Assembly: GCA_964385465.1 (NCBI GenBank) | Contig: CAYLPJ010000094.1 | Coordinates: forward strand, 1 to 12,267 | From: CAYLPJ01 sp964385465 | GTDB lineage: Bacteria; Planctomycetota; Phycisphaerae; SM23-33 | DNA length: 12,267 bases | Reading direction: 5' to 3' | Shown here: positions 1-6,508 of the stretch, piece after piece | Layout: every line of letters starts with the position of its first letter | How positions within the stretch are numbered: the stretch's first letter is position 1 | The notes under the pieces: model-generated | What the model saw: only the letters and a program-made list of their open reading frames with translations | Database searches by the model: none | Told to the model about the DNA's origin: nothing | Program-made: the position numbers and the translations under genes

Positions 1-188
1 CCTTTACTAGTCAACAGGTTTTCGAAGGCGATCTTGGGCAGCCAGGCGTCCCACTAGAAATGCCTGTAAGACGATTCATGTCAGCATCTTAGATTCAGAT
101 GCCGGCTTGTCACCGATTTCGGCACTCTGATAAAGAAGCTTCCCGTAAGTGTTTTGATAACATAGCGATACACAACCCCAGCAGAGTT
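1..188. other. AT-richer left edge, no gene recognised
   Basis: This stretch is visibly richer in A and T than the rest of the window, and I recognise no protein or RNA in it. It ends exactly where the tRNA-Gly 3' half begins. When an element integrates into the 3' part of a tRNA, it lies upstream of the leftover 3' fragment. The stretch is therefore best read as the distal end of such an element, with the intact tRNA further left outside the window. The composition difference fits foreign origin. This reading is inference. Confidence 0.35.
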
Positions 189-230
189 TTGCCAACGTGA
201 ATGTCGTGAGTTCAAATCTCATCGCCCGCT
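189..230 (+). pseudogene. tRNA-Gly(GCC) 3' half, probable attachment-site remnant
   Basis: The segment fits canonical tRNA spacing from the anticodon loop onward: TT-GCC-AA loop (189-195), 5-nt anticodon-stem 3' strand (196-200), 5-nt variable loop (201-205), T stem GTGAG/CTCAT (206-210, 218-222), T loop TTCAAAT (211-217), acceptor 3' strand CGCCCGC (223-229) and discriminator T230. U73 and a GCGGGCG-type acceptor are typical of bacterial tRNA-Gly. The bases 5' of the loop (184-188) do not pair with 196-200, and no GCGGGCG 5' strand lies at the expected distance. The gene is therefore broken inside the anticodon loop, a common crossover site for tyrosine integrases. CCA is not encoded in phase. 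It is probably an att site rather than a working tRNA. Confidence 0.68.
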
Positions 231-293
231 TCCAAGGCCCCGCCTCCCGGCGGGGCTTTTTCGTTGGAAGCGGGCGATGAGATTTGAGCTCAC
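206..293. repeat. 30-bp inverted repeat of the tRNA tail flanking the terminator
   Basis: The left arm (206-235, T arm plus acceptor of the tRNA fragment) and the right arm (264-293) are reverse complements at 29 of 30 positions. The 28-bp spacer contains the terminator hairpin. Two tRNA 3' ends therefore face each other across one shared palindromic terminator. Possible origins are a second integration in the opposite orientation, an inversion between att sites, or fold-back duplication; the sequence does not decide between them. Confidence 0.8.
237..261 (+). terminator. Rho-independent terminator after the tRNA fragment
   Basis: A perfect 8-bp stem, GCCCCGCC (237-244) with GGCGGGGC (249-256), closes a TCCC loop and is followed by five T residues (257-261). 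It begins 6 nt past the tRNA 3' end, so it is probably the original terminator of the tRNA-Gly gene. That places the original chromosomal flank to the right of this point. Confidence 0.75.
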
Positions 294-376
294 GGCCGCG
301 GACGGCAGCGCAGCCGCCGGCCGCCTCGGAAGCCCACGCCCAAAGGGCGCCGCGAAGCGAAATCTCATCGCCCGCT
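269..376. repeat. Third, 17-bp copy of the tRNA tail, inverted relative to the second
   Basis: Positions 360-376 repeat the 17 bases AAATCTCATCGCCCGCT found on the plus strand at 214-230. They are the exact reverse complement of 269-285. The three copies therefore alternate plus, minus, plus. The 74 bases between the second and third copies are very GC-rich and contain no gene I recognise. Confidence 0.7.
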
Positions 377-802
377 GTTGACCTATGGCCTGGCCCTAAC
401 CCAAGCCGTGCCATTCCTTTGCGCCCCAACCCTCGCCCCGTCCAAGCCTTGCGCACCCCCTCCCTTCCCGCTTGCACTGAGCCTGTCGAAGTGCCAGACG
501 TTGCCACACGTTGCCAGACAACGCCGCCACGCGCTGCAAATGCGCTGCATTCCGCCGCTCCCGCTGCAACCGTGCTGCGGGCCCTACCAGCCAGCGGGGT
601 GGCATCGGCCTGATGGCGGCCGGCCCTTCGCCGCTTGCCTTCAAGGCTGCCCACTGCGGGCCAGCTCTGCAAACGTCGCAACCTCGCGTTGCCCCTTGAT
701 GCCCGCTCGACGCCTTCGTAAGCTCTCCCCTTACCGACACCGCACCAGACGACGCCGAGGTCGCTTCCGAGTCATGGGCAGCCATACGGGGATTCGCGTC
801 CG
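294..802. other. Gene-free region upstream of the NACHT gene
   Basis: Open frames exist here on both strands, but their translations are low-complexity, rich in Arg, Ala and Pro, mutually overlapping, and resemble no family I know. The only structure I can point to is the third tRNA-tail copy (360-376), a REP-like palindrome (474-494) and a short tandem repeat of ACGTTGCCA around 498-516. A promoter for the NACHT gene presumably lies at the right end, but I cannot identify convincing -35/-10 boxes. Confidence 0.4.
474..494. repeat. REP-like short palindrome
   Basis: The 21-bp sequence has GCACT at one end and AGTGC at the other around a TGAGCCTGTCGA core. The core matches the widely distributed intergenic motif built on TTCGACAGGCTCA found in many GC-rich bacteria. 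There is one copy here, and its function is unknown. Confidence 0.4.
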
Positions 803-3730
803 ATGCCAAGACGGAACACGCAAATGCGGGACTCCAACGCGGTAGCAGCCCGAGCTCTGTTCAAGATGGCCACAGGCACGGTCAGCACAACCGCGGGGGC
901 TATGGAGGCGGCAGGGCTGCCGCTTTCACTCGCGGTCACGTTCGTCGCCTGCCTGATCGAGGGGCTCAGCAAGGGTCAACGCGACGCGAAGAACGTCGTG
1001 GCCGAGATTCGCGCCGACAGTGCCCTGCGACGTGTGACCACGCTCGAGGATGCGATCCTGAAGGCCGCCGGCCTGTATCCGCAGTACGAGTCGGAACTCA
1101 AGGCGCTTGCCGAGGCGGTTGGGGATCCGCACGGCGAACTGCTCCGCGAAAGGCTGCTCGCGGCGGTCACGAAGCTCTTCGGTCTGGCGAACAGGGAAAC
1201 GGAGGACCTCCGCGAACTGGACCGGGCGCTCCCCACCGAGATGCGGATCACCGGACCGGTCGAAGTTGTCCTGCGAGATCCGGCCGACTACAAGGATGCC
1301 GACCTGACGAGCAAGCAGTACCTGAAGTGGGTTCGTGAGCAGACCGAGTACATCGACCTGAAGCGCTTCATCCGCCGCCGTCCGCCCTCCTCCGTCCAGA
1401 GGCGGGAGTTGTCCGTCAAGCTTCCCGTGCGAGACGTATACGTCCGCCTGAAGCACGAGGCGGAGGTTCCGTCCGACGTGCGCGCCCCGGGACTGGAGCG
1501 GCTTGGACAACCATCGGAGGAGGGGAGGCCGGAGCTGGTTGAGGCCCTGAACGAGCGCCGACTGGTGGTTCGGGGGGACCCTGGTACCGGCAAGAGCACG
1601 TTCGTTCAGTACATCGCGCTCCGGCTCGCGGAGCGGCGACTTCACCCGGCCAAGGCCGGTAGCGCTATTCGCGAGTTCGGTAAGGCCGGGAAGTGCTACC
1701 CGATCCTGCTCAGCGCTCCACAGCTCGCCGCAGACCTGCTGGACGACGGGCCGTCCGGCTGGGCGGTGAAGCTCCTCGATGGAGACGTTCACGCGGAGGG
1801 GATACCCACCTTCGCTCGTGAGTGGGTCGAAGCAGGGCGAGCGCTGTTCCTCATCGACAGTCTTGACGAGTGTGCGACGGATCATGCCCGTTGCGCCGTG
1901 ACCGCCCTTCTGGAGCAAGCGGCCGCGAGCGAGCCTCTGGCCGGCAACCGGTTCGCCGTCACGGTTCGTGAGGGAGCGTACGTGGGCGGAGCGCTGCTTC
2001 ACGGCTTCACTTCCCGGTCGATCGCCCCGCTTCAGCCGGACGACGTGGACGGCTTCCTGACGAGCTGGGTCAAGGCGTTGGGCGAGAACACCCCAGCTTC
2101 GTATGAGGCGAGCCTGCGCGATTCGGTCCGGCGCACCCCGGAGCAGCTTCGAGCCAACCCGCTCTTCCTCACAATCATGTGCGTCCTGCACTGGTACGAC
2201 GGAGGCGAACTGCCCAAGGAGCGGGGCGAGCTGTACCGGAGGGTTCTGGACCACCTCGTCGCGTGCAGAGAGCACCGCTGTTCACTGCCCGAGGGCGTCA
2301 ATGCCCTCGCCCTGTTGGCACGCCTCGCCTACGAGATGCATTCCCATCCCGAGGGGCGGCAGGAGCAGGTTCGGAAGGGATGGGCGGCGACGACCATCGA
2401 GGGCTGTTGGCGCGAGTCCGGGGCCTCGACCTGCGCCGGGCAGTTCCTCGACTGCGAGACGGTCGACAGCGGGATCATCGTGGACCGGGGAGACGATGTT
2501 CGCTTCTGGCACCTCAACTTCCAGGAGTTCCTCGCGGCCGATCACATCGAGCGGTCCAAGACCGAGGTGCAGACGGCCGAACGGGATTGCTTCTACCGTA
2601 GGCAATGGCGAGAGACCGTGCGTCTGCTCGCAACGCTCCTTTGGCGAAAGGACCCAGCTCGCCTGCGCCGGCTTCTGTTGGCGGTGGTGGAGCGTGGCCT
2701 CTCGGCGGGCCACCTGGCAGGCGCTGCGGAGTGTCTGGCCGTGCTCGGACCCATCAGGCAGGAGATCCGCCTCTGGGACAAGAGCTTCCACGTCTCCGCC
2801 GACGGACTGCCCCGACTACTCGAATGCTCCGGCGGGCTCTTCGACAAGCAGACCTCACAGGAGGTCGAGATCGGGCTGGCTGTCGAGGCGACCGAGGCGA
2901 TGGGGATGCTCGGTGACCCGCGGTTCTCCGATCCCCTTGGGCCGCTCCGCGATCCGCAGCATTCCCATTGGGTCAGCATTCCGGCGGGATCGTTCCTCAT
3001 GGGGTCCCAGGACGAAGACCCGTCGAAACCGAACTACGATTCCGAAGCCTACGAGAAAGAGTCACCCGTGCACCCCGTCGAGCTGGCGGCCTATCGGGTC
3101 GCCAGGTATCCCGTCACCGTCTGCGAGTACGCGCAGTTCGAACAGGACGGCGGATACCGGCGTGAGGAGTTCTGGGGGGCAGGCGGATTCGCAGAAGTCG
3201 AGGCACCCGGTGATTGGAGCGCCCAGCAGGAGCACCCGACGCGGCCGGTGATCAACGTGAGCTGGTACGAGGCATCGGCGTACGCCGCATGGGCGACCTC
3301 GCGGTTGCGCGCGGCGGGGCACAACGGCGTCATCCGCCTGCCTGCAGAGGCCGAATGGGAGCGTGCGGCCCGGGGCACGGCAGGGCGGAAGTATCCGTGG
3401 GGAGACGACGAGCCAACCCCCCGCCTGCTGAACTACCGGTTTCACGTGAGGAATCCCACCCCCGTCGGGGTATACTCCCTGGGCGCCACGCCGGATGGGA
3501 TCTACGACCTGGCCGGCAACGTCTGGGAGTGGTGCGAAGACTCGTTGCGGAAGTATCCGAACGAGAGGGCTACGAACCCGGACGAGCCGAGGGCCGGCCG
3601 TGTGCTTCGCGGCGGCTCTTGGGGCAACGTACCGCAGGGCTGCCGCTCGGCGTACCGCAACAGGGTCACGCCCGACTACCGGAACTACTACTTCGGTTTT
3701 CGGGTGGTGGTCTCTGCCGGCGTGGACTGA
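803..3730 (+). CDS. NACHT (STAND) ATPase with DGR-diversified C-terminal FGE-sulfatase/C-type-lectin domain
   Basis: A 975-residue protein, probably a ligand-triggered conflict or signalling switch. Residues 1-165 are mostly helical, with one hydrophobic stretch (about 38-55), and match no effector family I know. Residues 171-215 form the linker common before NACHT modules (YLKWV..., LPVRDVYVRL). The NACHT ATPase has Walker A GDPGTGKST (258-266), Walker B FLIDSLDE (349-356), an NPLFLTIM helix (452-459) and the FWHLNFQEFLAA motif (568-579). A helical stretch leads to an FGE-sulfatase fold (about 723-972): IPAGSFLMGS (726-735), RLPAEAEWE (845-853), GNVWEW (905-910), RGGSW (936-940), GFRVVVS (965-971). 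The FGE catalytic cysteine nearest GGSW is replaced by Asn942, so ligand binding is likelier than formylglycine synthesis. The last 45 codons contain the VR. Variable residues, with TR residue to VR residue, are 941 N>G, 943 E>V, 946 N>G, 955 N>V, 959 N>Y, 962 N>Y, 963 N>Y, 964 I>F. Met8 (824) is an alternative start; both Shine-Dalgarno sites are weak. The ATP-dependent sensor role is family inference. Confidence 0.95.
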   Translation: MPRRNTQMRDSNAVAARALFKMATGTVSTTAGAMEAAGLPLSLAVTFVACLIEGLSKGQRDAKNVVAEIRADSALRRVTTLEDAILKAAGLYPQYESELKALAEAVGDPHGELLRERLLAAVTKLFGLANRETEDLRELDRALPTEMRITGPVEVVLRDPADYKDADLTSKQYLKWVREQTEYIDLKRFIRRRPPSSVQRRELSVKLPVRDVYVRLKHEAEVPSDVRAPGLERLGQPSEEGRPELVEALNERRLVVRGDPGTGKSTFVQYIALRLAERRLHPAKAGSAIREFGKAGKCYPILLSAPQLAADLLDDGPSGWAVKLLDGDVHAEGIPTFAREWVEAGRALFLIDSLDECATDHARCAVTALLEQAAASEPLAGNRFAVTVREGAYVGGALLHGFTSRSIAPLQPDDVDGFLTSWVKALGENTPASYEASLRDSVRRTPEQLRANPLFLTIMCVLHWYDGGELPKERGELYRRVLDHLVACREHRCSLPEGVNALALLARLAYEMHSHPEGRQEQVRKGWAATTIEGCWRESGASTCAGQFLDCETVDSGIIVDRGDDVRFWHLNFQEFLAADHIERSKTEVQTAERDCFYRRQWRETVRLLATLLWRKDPARLRRLLLAVVERGLSAGHLAGAAECLAVLGPIRQEIRLWDKSFHVSADGLPRLLECSGGLFDKQTSQEVEIGLAVEATEAMGMLGDPRFSDPLGPLRDPQHSHWVSIPAGSFLMGSQDEDPSKPNYDSEAYEKESPVHPVELAAYRVARYPVTVCEYAQFEQDGGYRREEFWGAGGFAEVEAPGDWSAQQEHPTRPVINVSWYEASAYAAWATSRLRAAGHNGVIRLPAEAEWERAARGTAGRKYPWGDDEPTPRLLNYRFHVRNPTPVGVYSLGATPDGIYDLAGNVWEWCEDSLRKYPNERATNPDEPRAGRVLRGGSWGNVPQGCRSAYRNRVTPDYRNYYFGFRVVVSAGVD
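3592..3724 (+). repeat. DGR variable repeat (VR)
   Basis: The last 133 coding bases before GTG-GAC-TGA align without gaps to 3957-4089 (offset 365). Mismatches occur at 3623, 3624, 3630, 3638, 3639, 3665, 3666, 3677, 3686, 3689 and 3692. At all eleven the downstream copy has A; the VR has G five times and T six times. The 3' part from 3693 carries no change and is rich in G, C and T, as expected for the initiation-of-mutagenic-homing (IMH) segment. The first non-adenine differences lie just past it (G3725 versus C4090, A3730 versus G4095), resembling the IMH/IMH* distinction that makes transfer one-way. The changes fall in eight codons of the ligand-binding face of the C-type-lectin-like fold. 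Confidence 0.93.
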
Positions 3731-3776
3731 CGCTGTGTTGCCCTGTGCCCTCTGTTCTCTTACCCTTTGTGGGGGT

Positions 3777-3797
3777 CCAGGGGGCGAAGCCCCCTGG
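3777..3797. other. GC-rich hairpin 3' of the VR, candidate DGR cruciform
   Basis: CCAGGGGGC (3777-3785) and GCCCCCTGG (3789-3797) form a perfect 9-bp stem with a GAA loop, 52 bp past the aligned VR end. No T tract follows, so it is not a standard intrinsic terminator. In the Bordetella phage DGR, a hairpin/cruciform with an 8-bp stem and small GA-rich loop just downstream of the VR stimulates target recognition. The position and form here agree. A genome-wide REP-like palindrome that happens to sit here is the main alternative. Confidence 0.55.
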
Positions 3798-3956
3798 TCG
3801 CCCTGAAGGGCCGAAACGAGTTCGGAGGCGCGCCGAGGGCTTGGCCGAGGCGGGCGCTACCGCGCGTCCAGGCGAGATGGCGCGGCCCGAATCGAGGGAA
3901 TGCCGATGAGCTGAGATGCGCGACTGTCGTCGTGCTTCAGAGGGACGAGGCCGAAT

Positions 3957-4089
3957 GGCCGGCCGTGTGCTTCGCGGCGGCTCTTGGAACAACGAACCGC
4001 AGAACTGCCGCTCGGCGTACCGCAACAGGAACACGCCCGACAACCGGAACAACAACATCGGTTTTCGGGTGGTGGTCTCTGCCGGCGTG
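3957..4089 (+). repeat. DGR template repeat (TR)
   Basis: This 133-bp copy of the VR lies in non-coding sequence in the same orientation, starting 226 bp after the stop codon. It contains 26 adenines, of which 11 differ in the VR; all 107 non-adenine positions are identical. Most adenines sit in AAC triplets in the VR reading frame. This is the arrangement DGR templates use, because mutating AAC gives many amino acids and no stop codons. Read in that frame it would give Asn at 941, 946, 955, 959, 962 and 963. Homology ends at the left near the GGSW region instead of continuing through the FGE domain, so it is a template and not a degraded second gene. It should be transcribed as a non-coding RNA. 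No Avd or reverse transcriptase gene follows. Confidence 0.92.
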
Positions 4090-4218
4090 CACTGGCGACG
4101 TCCGAGACGGCGTGTACGTCCGCCCTGAATCTCGGCGTTTACGGATGCCGAAAGCGTGGCGAGATGCCAGTCCTGGCTTCGTTCCTGTCCCCGCGAGGGG
4201 CGAATCAACGCAGTGGGG

Positions 4219-4260
4219 CCGGGCGGGTCCGGTAGCCCTTTGGGCGAACGCCCCGCCCGG
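4219..4260. other. Nested stem-loop downstream of the TR
   Basis: CCGGGCGGG (4219-4227) pairs perfectly with CCCGCCCGG (4252-4260), and an inner GCCC-TTT-GGGC hairpin (4235-4245) sits between the arms. It begins 130 bp after the TR. It could fold the 3' end of the TR RNA, whose flank is known in other DGRs to be needed for priming cDNA synthesis, or it could end transcription. The sequence after it is TCGCGTTCTT, a poor T tract. Confidence 0.4.
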
Positions 4261-4311
4261 TCGCGTTCTTACGATGACCCCTTCCCGTTCCGTCGAAAGA
4301 CTCACCTCACC

Positions 4312-4515
4312 GGTGTGCACGCCGGCCGTCAGCCGCGGGTCCGAGGGGCGCATGAGCGCCTGGGCGGCGCGGGGGCTCACCTTGTGGGCGGCGAGCATCG
4401 TGCTGAGCGACACGCGCAGGCTGTGGAAGTCCACGTACCGCCCGGCCTGGTCCTTGTGCGGGATGCGGGAGAGGTCCCCGGCCGTCAGGAGCGGCCGCAT
4501 CGATGTCCCATCTCA
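4312..4515 (-). pseudogene. Tyrosine recombinase (integrase) C-terminal remnant
   Basis: The minus strand encodes DFHSLR (HxLR with catalytic Arg), then about 20 residues later RAAQALMRPSDPRLTAGVHT. This is the end of a phage-type integrase, where RHSxxxLT..xYT is expected. The second catalytic His is Pro (MRPSD), the active-site Tyr is His (GVHT), and the residue after LR is Val instead of His. The whole N-terminal part is absent. The open frame runs on leftward into sequence overlapping the TR on the other strand, where nothing integrase-like remains. It is dead, but it records mobility of this locus together with the tRNA fragment. Confidence 0.65.
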
Positions 4516-4525
4516 CGGCCCTGCC

Positions 4526-6508
4526 TTAGTAGATTTTCCGAAGCCATTGCCTCGGCAGCCCCAGCATGCAGCCAAGCACGATGATCCGGTTGATCAGGAA
4601 CGCCCGGATCGGGTTCATTTCCCGCCAGCGCCGGGCCGAAGTGACGACGGGCTTCGGGACGCTCGCGACGCGGCCGCGACGGCGCAGCGCCCGGACGAAG
4701 TCGCGGTCTTCGGCGATGGGCACGTCCGGGAAGCCGCCCAAGGCGGCGAAGTCGGCCCGGCGGACAAAGATGGCCTGGTCGCCCCAGGGCTCGTGCCAGT
4801 AGGTCGTGCGCAGGTGGACGAAGAATTTCGCCATGCGAAGGTACGGGGTGTTTCCGTCCGTAGCCCATTCGAAACCGCCTCCCACGGTTTGCGGGTCCAG
4901 CAGGGCCTCGAAGACGTCGGCCTCCCAGCCGGCCGGCAGGATCGAGTCGGCATGGAGAAACAGCAGCACATCGCCCCGTGACGCAGCCGCGCCGGCGTTC
5001 TGCTGTTGGGCCCGGCCGGGCGGACTGTGCAGGACTGTCGCCCCGGCCTCGGCGGCCAGGTCAGGGGTGCCGTCTGTGCTGCCCCCGTCGGCGACGAGCA
5101 CCTCCACGCCCCGCGCGGTGGCCGATCGAATCGCGGCCCGTATGCTTCCGGCCTCGTTGCGGGCAGGAATAACCACAGAGATGGCGGGACGATCCGCGTC
5201 GAAGAACGGTCGGGCGGCATCCAGGTCTTCCGGCAGGTCCACGTCGTTGCGCGTCGGCAGGAGGTGTACGTCCAGGTCGTGCCGTCGTGCCAGGTTGATG
5301 GTCTGTTCAAGGACCGACGCGGTACTCCACGAAACGCCGTCGAATACCGGCAATGGGCGGTTCATGCCGATCAGCCAGTATCCACCGTCGGCGCTGGGGC
5401 CCAGGACGAGATCGTGCGATCCCAGCGCGTTCGCGGCGGCGTCCAGCAGCTCGGGCGTGAGGTCGGGGCAGTCCGTGCCGACCAGCACGACCCGCTCAGC
5501 CCCTTCGGCGAATGCGGCGCGGAACGCCGTGTCCATCCGCCGGCCGAGATCGCCACCTGGCTGCGCCCGGTAGAAAATGCCCGGCCCGAGCCAGCGGCGC
5601 ATCTGCCGCCAACATCCGCCGGCGTGGCGGATCTCGATGGCTCGGCCTTGACCGACGGCCCAGGCGCGGCCTGTCTGGAGGGTCCGCTCAGTCATACGTC
5701 GCTGCAACTCGGCCGCCCGGAGCGGTCCGAGTGCGGGGATCAGCCGCGTCTTGGTCTGCCCCGGAATGGGCCAGCGGCTGAAGACGATCAGGCGCTGGTG
5801 CGAGGCCGTCAGCAACTCGGGCGGGCGCAGCCAGTATGTACCGATGGTTCCGAGGATCTTCGTACCCGCGCCCCATACGCCGCGGATGGTCCCGGAGATC
5901 TTCGAGGCGCCGATCCGCCGACGGTAGTCGACGTCCACTTCCCGCACCCGCAGACCCGCCAGCAGGGCCTTGATCTGCATCTCGACGGTCCAGCCGTAGG
6001 TCGCGTCCTGCATGTTCAGCCGCCGCAGGGCTGAGAAGCGGATGGCTCGGAACGGGCCCATGTCGCGGTATCGGCCGCGCCAGAGCAGACGCATCAGCCC
6101 GCAGGCCAGCGCGGTGCCGAAACGCTGCGGGGGGGTGAAGGCTTGTGCGTCGCCATGTACGGCGACGCGCCGGCCGAGAACCATGTCCGCGCGGTCCTCG
6201 CAGATGGGACGGATCAGACGGTCCACCTGCTCCGGGAAGTCGCTGTAGTCGCCGTCCAGAAAGACGACGATGTCGCAGTAGCCCGGGGCGGCCATGCCGG
6301 CCAGGCATGCTTGGCCATAGCCGCGCCGCGATTCTCGGACAACCTGGGCCCCGGCCGAGGCGGCCACGTCGGCCGTATCGTCGGTCGAACCGTTGTCCAC
6401 CACGATGACCTGGTCGGCCCAGTCGGGAACGTCGGCCAGCACCTTGCCGATGGACGCCGCCTCGTTGAGGGCGGGGATGATGACTTTGATGACCGATGTG
6501 TCAAACAT
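4526..6508 (-). CDS. Triple-domain transferase: GT2 (DPM1-like) + DUF2064 (TIGR04282-like) + GT2 (TIGR04283-like)
   Basis: A 660-residue soluble protein with three nucleotide-sugar/nucleotidyl-transferase-type domains. Residues 1-237 are a GT-A family 2 domain of the polyprenyl/dolichyl-phosphate sugar synthase type (VIIPALNEAASI 9-20, VVDNGSTDDT 36-45, FLDGDYSD 83-90). Residues 239-435 match DUF2064/TIGR04282 (FSRWPIPGQTKTRLIP 243-258, GTDCPDL 344-350, PSADGGYWLIG 371-381). Residues 443-660 match TIGR04283 (VVIPARNEAGSI 445-456, VADGGSTDGT 472-481, GRAQQQNAGAAASRG 498-512, FLHADS 517-522, AEDRDF 599-604). The last two are usually separate adjacent genes, so fusion to a third is unusual. The ATG at 6508 has a GGGAGG site and the family's N-terminus; upstream in-frame Met codons lie inside the neighbouring gene. 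The start overlaps the GT87-like gene's end by 8 nt. Substrate unknown; arsenosugar-type or polyprenyl-linked sugar transfer is inferred. Confidence 0.92.
   Translation of the reverse strand: MFDTSVIKVIIPALNEAASIGKVLADVPDWADQVIVVDNGSTDDTADVAASAGAQVVRESRRGYGQACLAGMAAPGYCDIVVFLDGDYSDFPEQVDRLIRPICEDRADMVLGRRVAVHGDAQAFTPPQRFGTALACGLMRLLWRGRYRDMGPFRAIRFSALRRLNMQDATYGWTVEMQIKALLAGLRVREVDVDYRRRIGASKISGTIRGVWGAGTKILGTIGTYWLRPPELLTASHQRLIVFSRWPIPGQTKTRLIPALGPLRAAELQRRMTERTLQTGRAWAVGQGRAIEIRHAGGCWRQMRRWLGPGIFYRAQPGGDLGRRMDTAFRAAFAEGAERVVLVGTDCPDLTPELLDAAANALGSHDLVLGPSADGGYWLIGMNRPLPVFDGVSWSTASVLEQTINLARRHDLDVHLLPTRNDVDLPEDLDAARPFFDADRPAISVVIPARNEAGSIRAAIRSATARGVEVLVADGGSTDGTPDLAAEAGATVLHSPPGRAQQQNAGAAASRGDVLLFLHADSILPAGWEADVFEALLDPQTVGGGFEWATDGNTPYLRMAKFFVHLRTTYWHEPWGDQAIFVRRADFAALGGFPDVPIAEDRDFVRALRRRGRVASVPKPVVTSARRWREMNPIRAFLINRIIVLGCMLGLPRQWLRKIY

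Noticed and set aside
189..230. A functional tRNA-Gly
   Set aside because: The anticodon stem does not pair on its 5' side, and neither a D arm nor the 5' acceptor strand is present at the required distance.
206..376. CRISPR array
   Set aside because: There are only three copies, in alternating orientation, with unequal spacing and tRNA origin. No cas gene is present.
76..681. A 201-residue minus-strand frame crossing the tRNA fragment
   Set aside because: It runs through a tRNA tail, a terminator and inverted repeats. The protein-like start (ELTTFTLAK) is simply the tRNA read antisense, a common annotation artefact.
926..2275. A 449-residue minus-strand frame opposite the NACHT gene
   Set aside because: No motif or family resemblance, while the plus strand carries unmistakable Walker A, Walker B and NACHT motifs over the same bases.
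3916..4128. A 70-residue plus-strand frame covering the TR, reading like the end of an FGE domain
   Set aside because: The likeness comes only from the TR being a copy of the VR. There is no FGE domain upstream, no good ribosome binding site, and the A-only differences mark it as a template.
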